Below the pieces are notes generated by a model. The model did no database searches. It had not been told where the DNA came from and saw only the letters and a program-made list of their open reading frames with translations. Both the position numbers and the translations under genes were made by a program. Below are positions 7,608-15,841 of a stretch of DNA of 56,988 nt, piece after piece (the stretch's first letter is position 1; each line of letters opens with the position of its first letter). Origin of the DNA: Anaerolineaceae bacterium UBA5211 (lineage in GTDB: Bacteria; Chloroflexota; Anaerolineae; Anaerolineales; Anaerolineaceae); NCBI GenBank assembly GCA_002412595.1, contig DHVJ01000002.1:1-56988 (forward strand). The letters run 5' to 3'.

Positions 7608-9116
7608 ATGTCCAACCCAAATGATGAAATCATCCGTCTGGAAGGAATTTGTAAGAATTTTCCAGGCGTTCAAGCACTGAAGAATGTGGATTTTTGCCTG
7701 AGAAAAGGCGAGATCCATGCCTTGGTAGGCGAAAACGGCGCGGGTAAATCCACTTTGATCAAGGTGATGACGGGAGTGGAACGCTTTGATGAAGGCAAGA
7801 TCACTTATGATGGCAAGGAAATTGTGATTCGTTCACCCCAGCACGCGCAAAACATCGGCATCAGTACTGTCTATCAGGAAGTCAACCTGTGTTCCAATAT
7901 TTCGGTAGCGGAAAATTTGCTATTGGGCCGCGAACCCCGGAAGCTGGGCTGCATCGACTGGAAAGCCATGAACAAACGCGCCAAAGCCATCATGCAGGAT
8001 CTGGATGTGGATATTGACGTGACCCAACCATTGGGTTCATTTTCCACGGCTATCCAACAAATTGCAGCCATCGCGCGCGCTTTGGAAATTTCTTCCCCAA
8101 AGGTCCTTATTCTGGATGAACCCACATCCAGTCTGGACGCGCATGAATCCAATTTGATCTTCAAGGTCATGCGTAAGCTGTGTAGTGCCGGTGTGGGGAT
8201 CATTTTTATCACTCACTTTATCAAGCAGGTCTATGAGATCTCTGACCGCATCACTGTCCTGCGCAACGGCAAACTGGTGGCCACACATGAAACAGCTTCG
8301 CTGCCAACCATCCAGTTGATTTCGGAAATGATCGGCCACAGCCTGGCTGAATATGATGAAATGAAGAAATCCGAATTTGTGGTCAATCACAAGAAAGCCC
8401 TGCTGGAAGCCAAAGAATTAGGCCGCAAAGGGATGGTTGAGCCGTTCGACCTGGAGCTGCATGCCGGCGAAGTGGTAGGGCTGGCAGGTTTGCTGGGGTC
8501 GGGGCGGACGGAAGTAGTCAAGGTTCTGTTCGGGATTGATGAGCCGGATAATGGCTGCCTGATAGTTGATGACCAGTTGATCAAAAAGCATTCTCCGTTT
8601 GAGATGATCATGCACGGGGTGGCGCTTTGCCCGGAGGACCGCAAAGCCAGCGGCATCGTGGGCGATTTGACCATCCGAGAAAATATTATTCTGGCCATAC
8701 AGGCTCGGCTGGGCTGGTTCAAGTTCCTCAGCAAGCAGAAGCAATATGAGATCGCGAATAAATATATCAAAATGCTGAATATTGCCACACCATCATCGGA
8801 CCAATTGGTAAAGAATTTGAGCGGCGGCAACCAGCAAAAAGTCATTCTGGCGCGCTGGCTGGCAACAGATCCAAAGATGTTATTGCTGGATGAACCCACG
8901 CGCGGTATTGATGTGGGTACCAAGGCGGAAATCCAAAAGCTGGTTATTAATTTGGCGACTGAGGGCATGGGCTGCGTATTCATTTCTTCTGAATTGGAAG
9001 AGGTCATGCGCACCAGCCACCGTGTGGTGGTGATGCGTGAACACGAAAAAGTAACCGAATTTGCCGGAGAAGTGAGTGAGCGGGAAATAATGCAAGCCAT
9101 GGCTGGGGGTGAGTGA
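7608..9116 (+). CDS. CUT2-type sugar ABC transporter, double ATPase (YtfR/AraG/MglA-like)
   Basis: The protein has two fused nucleotide-binding domains. The first has Walker A GENGAGKST (about 41-49), Walker B LILDEPTSSLD and an H-loop in FITHF; its signature region is degenerate (GSFSTAIQQIAAIARAL), as is usual in this family. The second has a degenerate Walker A (GLLGSGRTE), a full signature LSGGNQQKVILAR and LLLDEPTRGIDVGT. It energises uptake through the two permeases. An in-frame ATG at 7593 overlaps the GGAGG (7595-7599), and ATG 7602 is only 2 bp from it. ATG 7608, 8 bp downstream, is the best start (502 residues). Four bases separate its stop region from the next gene. Confidence 0.93.
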   Translation: MSNPNDEIIRLEGICKNFPGVQALKNVDFCLRKGEIHALVGENGAGKSTLIKVMTGVERFDEGKITYDGKEIVIRSPQHAQNIGISTVYQEVNLCSNISVAENLLLGREPRKLGCIDWKAMNKRAKAIMQDLDVDIDVTQPLGSFSTAIQQIAAIARALEISSPKVLILDEPTSSLDAHESNLIFKVMRKLCSAGVGIIFITHFIKQVYEISDRITVLRNGKLVATHETASLPTIQLISEMIGHSLAEYDEMKKSEFVVNHKKALLEAKELGRKGMVEPFDLELHAGEVVGLAGLLGSGRTEVVKVLFGIDEPDNGCLIVDDQLIKKHSPFEMIMHGVALCPEDRKASGIVGDLTIRENIILAIQARLGWFKFLSKQKQYEIANKYIKMLNIATPSSDQLVKNLSGGNQQKVILARWLATDPKMLLLDEPTRGIDVGTKAEIQKLVINLATEGMGCVFISSELEEVMRTSHRVVVMREHEKVTEFAGEVSEREIMQAMAGGE

Positions 9117-9119
9117 CGA

Positions 9120-10229
9120 ATGAACCGGGATAACCAACGAGCCGAGCTTGAAATAAAAACAGCACGGATCCATGAACTCTTGTCGGAAAAAGGGTTGGAC
9201 GCACTGCTGCTTCAGCGCGTGAGCAGCATCGCCTGGGCGACCTGCGGTGCGGATGTGCATATCAACACAGCGGCCAGCGATGGCGCCTGCGCGCTGCTGA
9301 TCACACCATCCGAAAAATTTGTGGTCAGCAATAACATTGAAGCCAGCCGTTTGGGGCAAGAAGAGGGTTTGGCAGAGCAGGGTTGGAATTTTGTTACATC
9401 GACCTGGTATGAGAATGAAAGCCAATTAGCTGGGCTAGTTAAAGGAAAGAAGGTAGGGCACGATGGTCTTTTCGCGGGAGAAGTGGATTTATCCACCGAG
9501 CTAGCCTGGCTGCGGTCGCAATTGACCCAGCCGGAAGAAGAGCGTTTCCGCACCCTGGGCAGACTGTGCGCGGAGAGTATGAATGAAGCCATCCAGGCTG
9601 TGTGCCCGGGTATGACAGAATTTCAGATAGCTGGGCTGTTGGCAGGCGCCGCGGAAAGCCGAGGTGCCCAGGCAGTGGTGAATCTGGTTGGCACGGACGA
9701 ACGCATCTTCGAATACCGGCATGCAATACCGACTGAGAAAGAGTTGCGGCGTTATGCCATGCTGGTGTTATGCGGGCGCAAATGGGGATTGATCTGCTCA
9801 ATCACACGGATGGTGCACTTTGGGCCGCTGCCAGAAGAAATTGAGCGGAAAATGAAAGCCGCGGCCGCGGTGGATGCGGCCATGATCGCTGCCACACGCC
9901 CCGGAAATACACTGAACGGCGTTTTCAAGGAAGCGCAGCGGGCTTACGCCCAACAAGGGTATCCGGACGAATGGCAGCGCCATCATCAGGGCGGTCTGGC
10001 TGGATATGAATCCCGCGAGATCACGGCCACACCCACAACCCATCACTCCATTTTGATGGGGCAAGCTTTTGCCTGGAACCCTACTATTAAAGGAGCTAAA
10101 TCGGAAGATACCATTTTAGTTGGACAGCAATCCAATGAAATTATCACGGCCATTGAGAGTTGGCCAATGATTGAGGCAGAGGCCGAAGGTAAGTTTTTCC
10201 AGCGCCCGGCTGTTTGGGTGAGAGATTAA
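9120..10229 (+). CDS. M24 (pita-bread fold) peptidase-like protein with altered metal site
   Basis: The 369-residue protein has an N-terminal creatinase-like domain (1-140) and a C-terminal M24 domain. M24 aminopeptidases hold two metals with Asp, Asp, His, Glu, Glu. Here the block that should carry both Asp reads LCGRKWGLICSITRM (216-231). The His region is kept (HHQGG, 288-292), the first Glu of the EP motif is Asn (AFAWNP, 316-321), and the last Glu is kept (SEDTILV, Glu329). So at least three ligands are missing. Creatinase shows that this fold can work without metal. It is embedded in a sugar operon: GGGGGTGA lies just before its ATG, 3 bp after the ATPase stop. It may act on a sugar-linked amide or be regulatory; its substrate is unknown. 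Confidence 0.75.
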   Translation: MNRDNQRAELEIKTARIHELLSEKGLDALLLQRVSSIAWATCGADVHINTAASDGACALLITPSEKFVVSNNIEASRLGQEEGLAEQGWNFVTSTWYENESQLAGLVKGKKVGHDGLFAGEVDLSTELAWLRSQLTQPEEERFRTLGRLCAESMNEAIQAVCPGMTEFQIAGLLAGAAESRGAQAVVNLVGTDERIFEYRHAIPTEKELRRYAMLVLCGRKWGLICSITRMVHFGPLPEEIERKMKAAAAVDAAMIAATRPGNTLNGVFKEAQRAYAQQGYPDEWQRHHQGGLAGYESREITATPTTHHSILMGQAFAWNPTIKGAKSEDTILVGQQSNEIITAIESWPMIEAEAEGKFFQRPAVWVRD

Positions 10230-10236
10230 GGAATCA

Positions 10237-10334
10237 ATGAAAATGCTGATTTTAGTTGCATACCTGGAGTGTTCCAGAGGAGGGCTAGCAGGATGACAGC
10301 AATGTCAAAGGAGAAAAAATGTCTAAATATGTGA
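10237..10334 (+). other. Two coupled mini-ORFs ahead of araB
   Basis: ATG 10237 follows TAAGGA and opens a 19-codon frame (MKMLILVAYLECSRGGLAG). Its TGA overlaps ATG 10293 as ATGA. That second start follows GGAGG and opens a 13-codon frame ending at 10334, inside araB, whose own ATG is at 10319 after AAAGGAG. A short CTGGA/TCCAG hairpin lies within the first. The chain may serve translational coupling; expression is unproven. Confidence 0.3.
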
Positions 10335-11998
10335 TTGGGGTTGATTTTGGAACGGAATCCGGCCGGGCGGTAGTGGTGGACGCTGCTGATGGACGGGAAA
10401 TCGCGAGCGCTATTTATGCTTATTCCAACGGCGTGATTGATGAAACGTTGCCCGAAAGCGGCAAACGCCTGGAGCCGGATTGGGCGCTGCAGGACCCTGA
10501 AGATTACGTGCGCACCTTCCAGCAGGCCGTTCCCCAAGCATTGAAGAAATCCGGGGTGGATCCGGCGGATGTGATCGGCGTGGGCATCGATTTTACCGCC
10601 TGCACCATGCTGCCGACCAAGGCAGACGGCACACCGCTATGCGTGCTGCCGGAATGGCGCGCGCACCCGCACGCCTGGGTGAAGCTGTGGAAGCACCACG
10701 CCGCGCAGCCCGAAGCGGACGCGATCAACCGCACCGCGGAAGAGATGGGCGAAGCCTGGCTGGAGCGCTACGGCGGCAAGATCTCCTCGGAGTGGTTCTT
10801 CTCAAAAGTATTGCAAATCTTGAACGAGGCGCCGGAAGTATACCAGGCCGCAGACCGCATGATCGAAGCGGCCGACTGGGTGGTATGGCAGTTGACCGGT
10901 GTTGAAACCCGTAATAGCTGCACCGCCGGCTATAAAGCCATCTGGTCCAAACGGGAAGGATTTTTACCCTCCAAAGCGTATTTCAAGGCGCTGCACCCGC
11001 AGCTTGAAAATGTAGTTGATGAAAAGATGAGCCGGGACGTACGTTCTGTCGGCCAAAAGGCCGGCGAGTTGACAGCACAAGCCGCGGAATGGACCGGGCT
11101 AAAAGCCGGTACCGCTGTGGCCATCGCCAACGTGGACGCGCACGTGGCTGTCCCGGCTGCAACTGTCGCAGAGCCCGGCCGAATGGTCATGATCATGGGG
11201 ACATCCACATGCCATATGGTGCTGGGGGAGGAAGAGCACCTGGTGCCGGGCATCTGCGGATACGTGGAAGACGGTATCATCCCGGGCTTTTTCGGTTACG
11301 AAGCCGGGCAATCTTGCGTAGGCGACCACTTTGCCTGGTTTGTTGAGCATTGTGTTCCGGCCAGCTACCAGAAAGAAGCCGAAAAAAGAGGTGTGAGCAT
11401 TCACGCATTGCTTGAAGAAAAAGCCGCCAAGTTGAAGGTGGGGGAATCGGGGCTGGTGGCATTGGACTGGTGGAACGGCAACCGTTCGGTGCTGGTGGAT
11501 GTGGACCTGACCGGTCTGCTGCTGGGCATGACCCTGGCGACCAAACCGGAAGAAATCTACCGCGCGTTGATCGAAGCCACGGCTTACGGCACGCGCATGA
11601 TTGTAGAAGCTCTGCAGGAGAACGGCGTACCTATTCATGAGCTGGTAGCCTGCGGCGGTCTGCCGGGCAAGAATCGCATGTTAATGCAAATCTATGCGGA
11701 CGTGATGGGCATGCCTTTCAAGGTGAGCGCATCCCAGCAGACGCCCGCGTTGGGCTCGGCTATGTTCGGAGCGGTGGCGGCTGGCAAGGCTGCCGGCGGA
11801 TATGATTCCATCTTCGAGGCAGCCCAAAAAATGGCTAAATTGAAGGATGAGTTTTACACGCCCAACATGGAAAATAAAGCGGTTTACGATAGCCTGTTTG
11901 CAGAATACAAACAATTACATGATTATTTTGGGCGCGGCGAGAACGATGTGATGAAGCGCCTGAAGGCGCTCAAAGCCAAAGTACTCTCTGGAAAGTAG
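10319..11998 (+). CDS. araB: Ribulokinase
   Basis: The 559-residue FGGY-family kinase matches the usual AraB length of about 560. It phosphorylates L-ribulose to L-ribulose-5-phosphate with ATP in the cytoplasm. Visible marks are the N-terminal phosphate loop GVDFGTESGRAVVVD, GIDFTACTMLPTK, the family-specific RAHPHAW, MIMGTSTCHM, GFFGYEAGQSCVGD, and the C-terminal CGGLPGKN and TPALGSAMFGAVAAG that shape the ATP pocket. ATG 10319 follows AAAGGAGAAAAA. It is the first gene of a tight araB-araD-araA group, 12 bp before araD, on the same strand as the importer. The 90-bp gap before it holds only two mini-ORFs, so it is probably cotranscribed with the transporter. Confidence 0.95.
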   Translation: MSKYVIGVDFGTESGRAVVVDAADGREIASAIYAYSNGVIDETLPESGKRLEPDWALQDPEDYVRTFQQAVPQALKKSGVDPADVIGVGIDFTACTMLPTKADGTPLCVLPEWRAHPHAWVKLWKHHAAQPEADAINRTAEEMGEAWLERYGGKISSEWFFSKVLQILNEAPEVYQAADRMIEAADWVVWQLTGVETRNSCTAGYKAIWSKREGFLPSKAYFKALHPQLENVVDEKMSRDVRSVGQKAGELTAQAAEWTGLKAGTAVAIANVDAHVAVPAATVAEPGRMVMIMGTSTCHMVLGEEEHLVPGICGYVEDGIIPGFFGYEAGQSCVGDHFAWFVEHCVPASYQKEAEKRGVSIHALLEEKAAKLKVGESGLVALDWWNGNRSVLVDVDLTGLLLGMTLATKPEEIYRALIEATAYGTRMIVEALQENGVPIHELVACGGLPGKNRMLMQIYADVMGMPFKVSASQQTPALGSAMFGAVAAGKAAGGYDSIFEAAQKMAKLKDEFYTPNMENKAVYDSLFAEYKQLHDYFGRGENDVMKRLKALKAKVLSGK

Positions 11999-12010
11999 AG
12001 GATTAACGGA

Positions 12011-12658
12011 ATGCTATTAAAGGAAATCCGTGAAGAATTGGTTGGGCTGAACCAGGCCCTGCCGGCCAACCGGTTGGTGGTGTGGACCGGGGGCAACGTC
12101 AGCATGCGCGACCCCAAGAGCGGGTTGGTGGCTATCAAGCCATCCGGGATCATGTTCCCCGATCTGATACCAGAAAACATGGTGGTGGTGGATTTGGACG
12201 GCAATCTGGTGGAGGGCGATTTGGCGCCTTCCTCTGACACAGCCAGCCATTTGTACATCTACCGGCACCGTGAGGATATCAACGGAGTGGTGCACACCCA
12301 TTCCGATTACGCCACGGCATTTGCCGCTGTGGGCATGCCTATTCCGGCGGTGCTGACCGCCATCGGAGATGAATTCGGCGGGCCGATTCCCTGCGGCGAT
12401 TTTGCCCTGATCGGCAGCGAAGCCATCGGTAAAGCAGTGCTTAAAGCCATTGGCAACAGTACTGCTGTGCTGTTGAAAAACCATGGCGTGTTCACCATCG
12501 GAAAAAGCGGGCGGGCGGCGTTGAAATCGGCTGTGATGGTGGAAGATGTGGCCAAGACCGTCTGGCTGGCCAAACAATTGGGAGAACCCAGTGAAATTTC
12601 ACGGGCAGATTTGGAAAAATTAAATCAGCGTTACATGAACGTGTACGGCCAACATTAA
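12011..12658 (+). CDS. araD: L-ribulose-5-phosphate 4-epimerase
   Basis: The 215-residue class II aldolase-family protein is slightly shorter than E. coli AraD (231). It converts L-ribulose-5-phosphate to D-xylulose-5-phosphate for the pentose phosphate pathway. Visible are GGNVSMRD, KPSG, PSSDT (phosphate and substrate contacts), the zinc-binding HTHSDYAT with two His, LKNHGVF with the third His, and the C-terminal YMNVYGQH, comparable to YYGQ of AraD. Sugar-phosphate epimerases of this subfamily differ in details, so another pentulose phosphate remains possible. The position between araB and araA makes AraD much the best call. Confidence 0.92.
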   Translation: MLLKEIREELVGLNQALPANRLVVWTGGNVSMRDPKSGLVAIKPSGIMFPDLIPENMVVVDLDGNLVEGDLAPSSDTASHLYIYRHREDINGVVHTHSDYATAFAAVGMPIPAVLTAIGDEFGGPIPCGDFALIGSEAIGKAVLKAIGNSTAVLLKNHGVFTIGKSGRAALKSAVMVEDVAKTVWLAKQLGEPSEISRADLEKLNQRYMNVYGQH

Positions 12659-12678
12659 ATAAATACAGGAGCTATTTT

Positions 12679-14178
12679 ATGAAATTGGAAAGCCAAAAGG
12701 AATTATGGTTCGTTACCGGCAGCCAGCATTTATACGGCCCCGAAGTTATTGACAAGGTGAAATCGGATTCAGAAGAAATTGCCGCAGGTTTGGATCAGTC
12801 CAGAACAACCCCTGTGTCCATCCGCTTCAAAGCGGTGGTGACCACATCGGATGAAATCCGGCAGGTATGTTTGCAAGCCAATAACGATGAGAATTGCATT
12901 GGGTTGATCCTGTGGATGCATACTTTTTCTCCGGCGCGCATGTGGATTGCCGGCCTGAAGGCCCTGAACAAACCTTTCGTGCACCTGCATACACAGTACA
13001 ACCGGGATATTCCCTGGGAAAGCATCGATATGGATTTTATGAACCTGAACCAGTCGGCGCACGGCGACCGCGAATTTGGGTTTATTGGCACACGCATGGG
13101 GATCCGACGCAAGGTGATCGTCGGCCATTGGCAGGATGTAGATGTATTGGAAGAGTTGGGTGTATGGAGCCGGGCTGCGTTGGCCTGGGATGATGCACAG
13201 CACCTGCGGGTTGCCCGTTTTGGCGACAACATGCGTGATGTGGCAGTCACGGAAGGCAATAAAGTATCCGCGCAGATCAAGTTCGGCTACGAAGTCAACG
13301 GCTACAGCCTGGGCGACCTGACCGCTTTCATCGACCAAATCGGCGACGCGGAAATCGACAACCTCATCAAAGAATATGCGGATATGTATATCGTGCAGGC
13401 GGATCTGCTGCCGGCGGGTGCGCGCCACGCGGAACTGCGCGAAGCGGCCAGGATTGAAGCCGGGCTGCGGGCTTTCCTTAACGAAGGCGGCTTCAAAGCC
13501 TTCACAACCACTTTTGAGAACCTGAACGGCCTGGTGCAGCTGCCGGGCTTGTCGGTGCAGCGCCTGATGGCCGAGGGTTACGGGTTCGGCGCGGAAGGTG
13601 ATTGGAAGACATCGGCGCTGGTGCGCGCCATGAAGGTCATGTCCATCGGAATGGAAGGCGGCACTTCATTTATGGAGGATTACACCTACCATTTGGAACC
13701 CGGCAACGAAATGGTGCTGGGCGCGCACATGCTGGAAGTATGCGCTTCCATCGCGGCGAACAAACCTTCACTGGAAATCCATCCGCTGGGCATCGGCGGC
13801 AAGGCTGACCCGGCCCGCCTGGTGTTCCAGGTGTCGGCGCATGCGGCCATCAACGCCTCCATGATCGACTTGGGCGAACGCTTCCGCCTGCTCATCAACG
13901 AGGTGGAGGCAGTCGATCCGACCAAGGACCTGCCCAAGCTGCCGGTGGCGCGTGTGGTGTGGAAACCCAAACCCAGCCTGAAAGTGGCGGCGGCGGCCTG
14001 GATCCTTGCGGGCGGCGCGCACCATACCTGCTTCAGCCAGGCCTTGGACAGCCGGCATTTGCAGGATTTCGCAGACATTGCCGGTGTTGAAACTGTCCTG
14101 ATCGATGCAGATATGGATTTATCTGAACTGAAAAAAGAATTAAAATGGAATCAGGTTTATTACCATTTATTTGATTAA
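12679..14178 (+). CDS. araA: L-arabinose isomerase
   Basis: The 499-residue protein matches the family's usual 500. It interconverts L-arabinose and L-ribulose using Mn2+. The N-terminus ELWFVTGSQHLYGPEV is diagnostic. Catalytic and metal residues are visible in GFGAEGDWKTSALVRAMK (Glu of AEGDW), FMEDYTYH (Glu), LGAHMLEVC (His) and GGAHHTCFS (His). ATG 12679 follows CAGGAG. It lies 20 bp after araD and is the last gene of the operon, closed by a strong terminator at 14199. Its identity fixes the pathway of the whole cluster as arabinose catabolism. Confidence 0.97.
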   Translation: MKLESQKELWFVTGSQHLYGPEVIDKVKSDSEEIAAGLDQSRTTPVSIRFKAVVTTSDEIRQVCLQANNDENCIGLILWMHTFSPARMWIAGLKALNKPFVHLHTQYNRDIPWESIDMDFMNLNQSAHGDREFGFIGTRMGIRRKVIVGHWQDVDVLEELGVWSRAALAWDDAQHLRVARFGDNMRDVAVTEGNKVSAQIKFGYEVNGYSLGDLTAFIDQIGDAEIDNLIKEYADMYIVQADLLPAGARHAELREAARIEAGLRAFLNEGGFKAFTTTFENLNGLVQLPGLSVQRLMAEGYGFGAEGDWKTSALVRAMKVMSIGMEGGTSFMEDYTYHLEPGNEMVLGAHMLEVCASIAANKPSLEIHPLGIGGKADPARLVFQVSAHAAINASMIDLGERFRLLINEVEAVDPTKDLPKLPVARVVWKPKPSLKVAAAAWILAGGAHHTCFSQALDSRHLQDFADIAGVETVLIDADMDLSELKKELKWNQVYYHLFD

Positions 14179-14198
14179 AACCAGGGGAATTCTTTAGG

Positions 14199-14236
14199 AA
14201 AAGAATAGGGCAGAAAACTCTGCCTTATTCTTTTTT
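14199..14236 (+). terminator. Rho-independent terminator of the ara operon
   Basis: AAAAGAATAGGGCAGA (14199-14214), loop AAAC, then TCTGCCTTATTC and T6 to 14236. The stem pairs throughout except for one G-T position. Confidence 0.9.
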
Positions 14237-14265
14237 AACACATAAAACACACGCGGCCCCCCAGA

Positions 14266-14309
14266 GGGGATGCTTCGCGATCCCCCGGAGGGGGTGCTAC
14301 GCGACCCCC
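14266..14309. repeat. Two tandem covarying hairpins
   Basis: GGGGATGCTTCGCGATCCCC (14266-14285) and GGGGGTGCTACGCGACCCCC (14290-14309) each form a 6-bp stem with an 8-nt loop. The innermost pair is A-T in one copy and G-C in the other, a compensating difference. They lie in the 445-bp non-coding gap after araA and look like a palindromic interspersed repeat. Confidence 0.6.
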
Positions 14310-14401
14310 GAAGCATTCTCTTGGGGAAAGTAGTTTCAAAGGTCGGATAAAGAGATTACACGGGAGAGAATAGCAGGGAGAAATCGAAAGAATATAAGCA
14401 G

Positions 14402-14466
14402 GGAGCTGAGATCGCTTCGTCGCTTGCCACAGAAAAGCGCGTGGCATGCTCCTCGCGATGACAAAA
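14402..14466. repeat. Dispersed intergenic repeat (GAGATCGCTTCG ... CTCGCGATGACA type)
   Basis: Read on the minus strand it begins TGTCATCGCGAGGAGC and ends GCGACGAAGCGATCTCA. This resembles the TGTCATTGCGAGG...GAAGCAATCTC repeats known from many bacterial genomes. An internal stem TGCCAC/GTGGCA (14425-14430 and 14441-14446) is visible. The rest of the gap, 14310-14401 and 14467-14590, holds no supported gene; the short frames there lack start signals. Confidence 0.55.
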
Positions 14467-14591
14467 GAGGAGGAGATAGCGCAGGGTAAAGAGCGATGAG
14501 GAAGGCAAAGTGGCTTGAACGGTTGTGAAAGCCAGCGTCTTGAGATACTGGCCGGTATCAGAGGCTTCCAGCCTCACAACAAAGCACTCGT

Positions 14592-14620
14592 TTGACGGGC
14601 GTTTTTCATTTATACATTAT
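14592..14620 (+). promoter_or_regulatory. Promoter of the second LacI-family regulator
   Basis: TTGACG at 14592-14597 and CATTAT at 14615-14620 have a 17-bp spacer. The predicted start at about 14627 lies just before an inverted repeat. Confidence 0.55.
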
Positions 14621-14630
14621 GCAAAAATGG

Positions 14631-14652
14631 CGTAAAATTGATTGTTTTTACG
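14631..14652. promoter_or_regulatory. Probable operator of the second LacI-family regulator
   Basis: CGTAAAA (14631-14637) and TTTTACG (14646-14652) are perfect inverted arms 8 bp apart. They begin about 4 bp after the predicted transcription start, which suits autorepression. The sequence differs from the GTTATCGATAAC-type sites of the first regulator, so the two paralogues probably have distinct targets. Confidence 0.5.
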
Positions 14653-14681
14653 TAGAATTAAATGCTATTATCTATTGAACT

Positions 14682-15716
14682 ATGATCAAGAAAGCCAAGA
14701 TAACCATTAAAGATGTTGCCAACGCGGCGGGTGTTTCCACGCAGACCGTTTCGCGCGTGTTGAACAACCGCCCGGACGTTGCCCCGGAAACGCGCGAAAC
14801 AGTGCAGAGCGTCATTCGCGAATTGGGTTACGCGCCCAATATCATCGCGCGCAGCCTGAGCAGCGGCCGCACCAACACCATCGGCGTGGTTGGTTTTGGC
14901 CTGGAATATTACGGCCCAGCTAAAGTGTTGACGGGTATCGAGAAGAAAGCGGCGGAGTACGGGTATTCGGTCATGCTGGCGCTGCTGGATAAATACGACC
15001 AGGAACACATCGAAAAAGTCCTGACCCAATTTATCGCCCAGCAGGTGATTGGGATCATTTGGGCCATTCCGGGTTTTACCGACAGCATGGAACTGGTCGC
15101 ACAGATCACCGACGCTTTGGAAATTCCCATGGCCCTGTTGAATCGCCCGCCAGTAAAAAAGAAATTAGTCTTATCAGTCGATAACCGCGAGGGCGCTCGC
15201 CTGGCAGTGCGGCATTTACAGGAGCAGGGCTACCAGCACATCGGCATCATCACTGGCCCAATGAGTTGGTGGGAAGCCCAGGAACGTTTAGCCGGCTGGC
15301 GGGAAACTGTTGGGAAAAGCAGCAACCTGCATAAGTTGGTATTCGAGGGGGACTGGACAGTGGAGAGCGGCGATTGTGGTTTCGAAGCGTTATTCAACGC
15401 CAACCCGAACCTGGACGCGATCTTTGTCAGCAACGACCAAATGTCATTGGGCGTGATTCAGGCTGCCAACCGTAACGGATTGAAGATACCGGAAAATTTG
15501 GGCATTGTGGGTTTTGATAACGTACCAGAATCCAAGTTCTATTTTCCAGCATTGACTACGGTGCACCAACCGGCACGGCATTTGGGCGGATTGGCTGTGA
15601 TTCGGCTGGACCAGTGCATCCGTCATGAATATTCCGAGGATTGTATTAACGATGGGGAAAACATGGTTGTTCCGGATCTGATTGTGCGGCGTAGTTCTGT
15701 GCGTGAAGAATCGTAG
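14682..15716 (+). CDS. LacI-family transcriptional regulator, second paralogue
   Basis: At 344 residues it is the same length as the regulator at 3014 and clearly related along the whole protein. The helix-turn-helix (IKDVANAAGVSTQTVSRV) is at residues 8-25, and the effector domain includes HIGIITGPMSWWEAQERL, FVSNDQMSLGVIQA and GIVGFDNVPESKFYFPALTT. It lies beyond the ara terminator and has its own promoter and operator-like repeat. ATG 14682 has no clear ribosome binding site, suggesting weak translation. Targets may be the ara genes or the surface-protein gene downstream; the sequence does not decide. Confidence 0.9.
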   Translation: MIKKAKITIKDVANAAGVSTQTVSRVLNNRPDVAPETRETVQSVIRELGYAPNIIARSLSSGRTNTIGVVGFGLEYYGPAKVLTGIEKKAAEYGYSVMLALLDKYDQEHIEKVLTQFIAQQVIGIIWAIPGFTDSMELVAQITDALEIPMALLNRPPVKKKLVLSVDNREGARLAVRHLQEQGYQHIGIITGPMSWWEAQERLAGWRETVGKSSNLHKLVFEGDWTVESGDCGFEALFNANPNLDAIFVSNDQMSLGVIQAANRNGLKIPENLGIVGFDNVPESKFYFPALTTVHQPARHLGGLAVIRLDQCIRHEYSEDCINDGENMVVPDLIVRRSSVREES

Positions 15717-15841
15717 AATCAGCGCTTATTAAAAAAATAGGCCAACAAAAAATAATATTATTTAAATTACGTATATAATAATTAGATTACAAAATCTTAG
15801 GAAGATGATTCATCAATCGCTTCTTTGCAGCGGGAAAATCA

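Noticed and set aside
8387..9100. 237-codon minus-strand frame within the transporter ATPase
   Set aside because: The plus strand carries all ABC ATPase motifs at this place; the antisense frame shows no family signature or start signals.
14235..14577. Two minus-strand frames of about 70 codons after araA
   Set aside because: They run across the terminator and the repeat elements, with no RBS and no protein-like composition.
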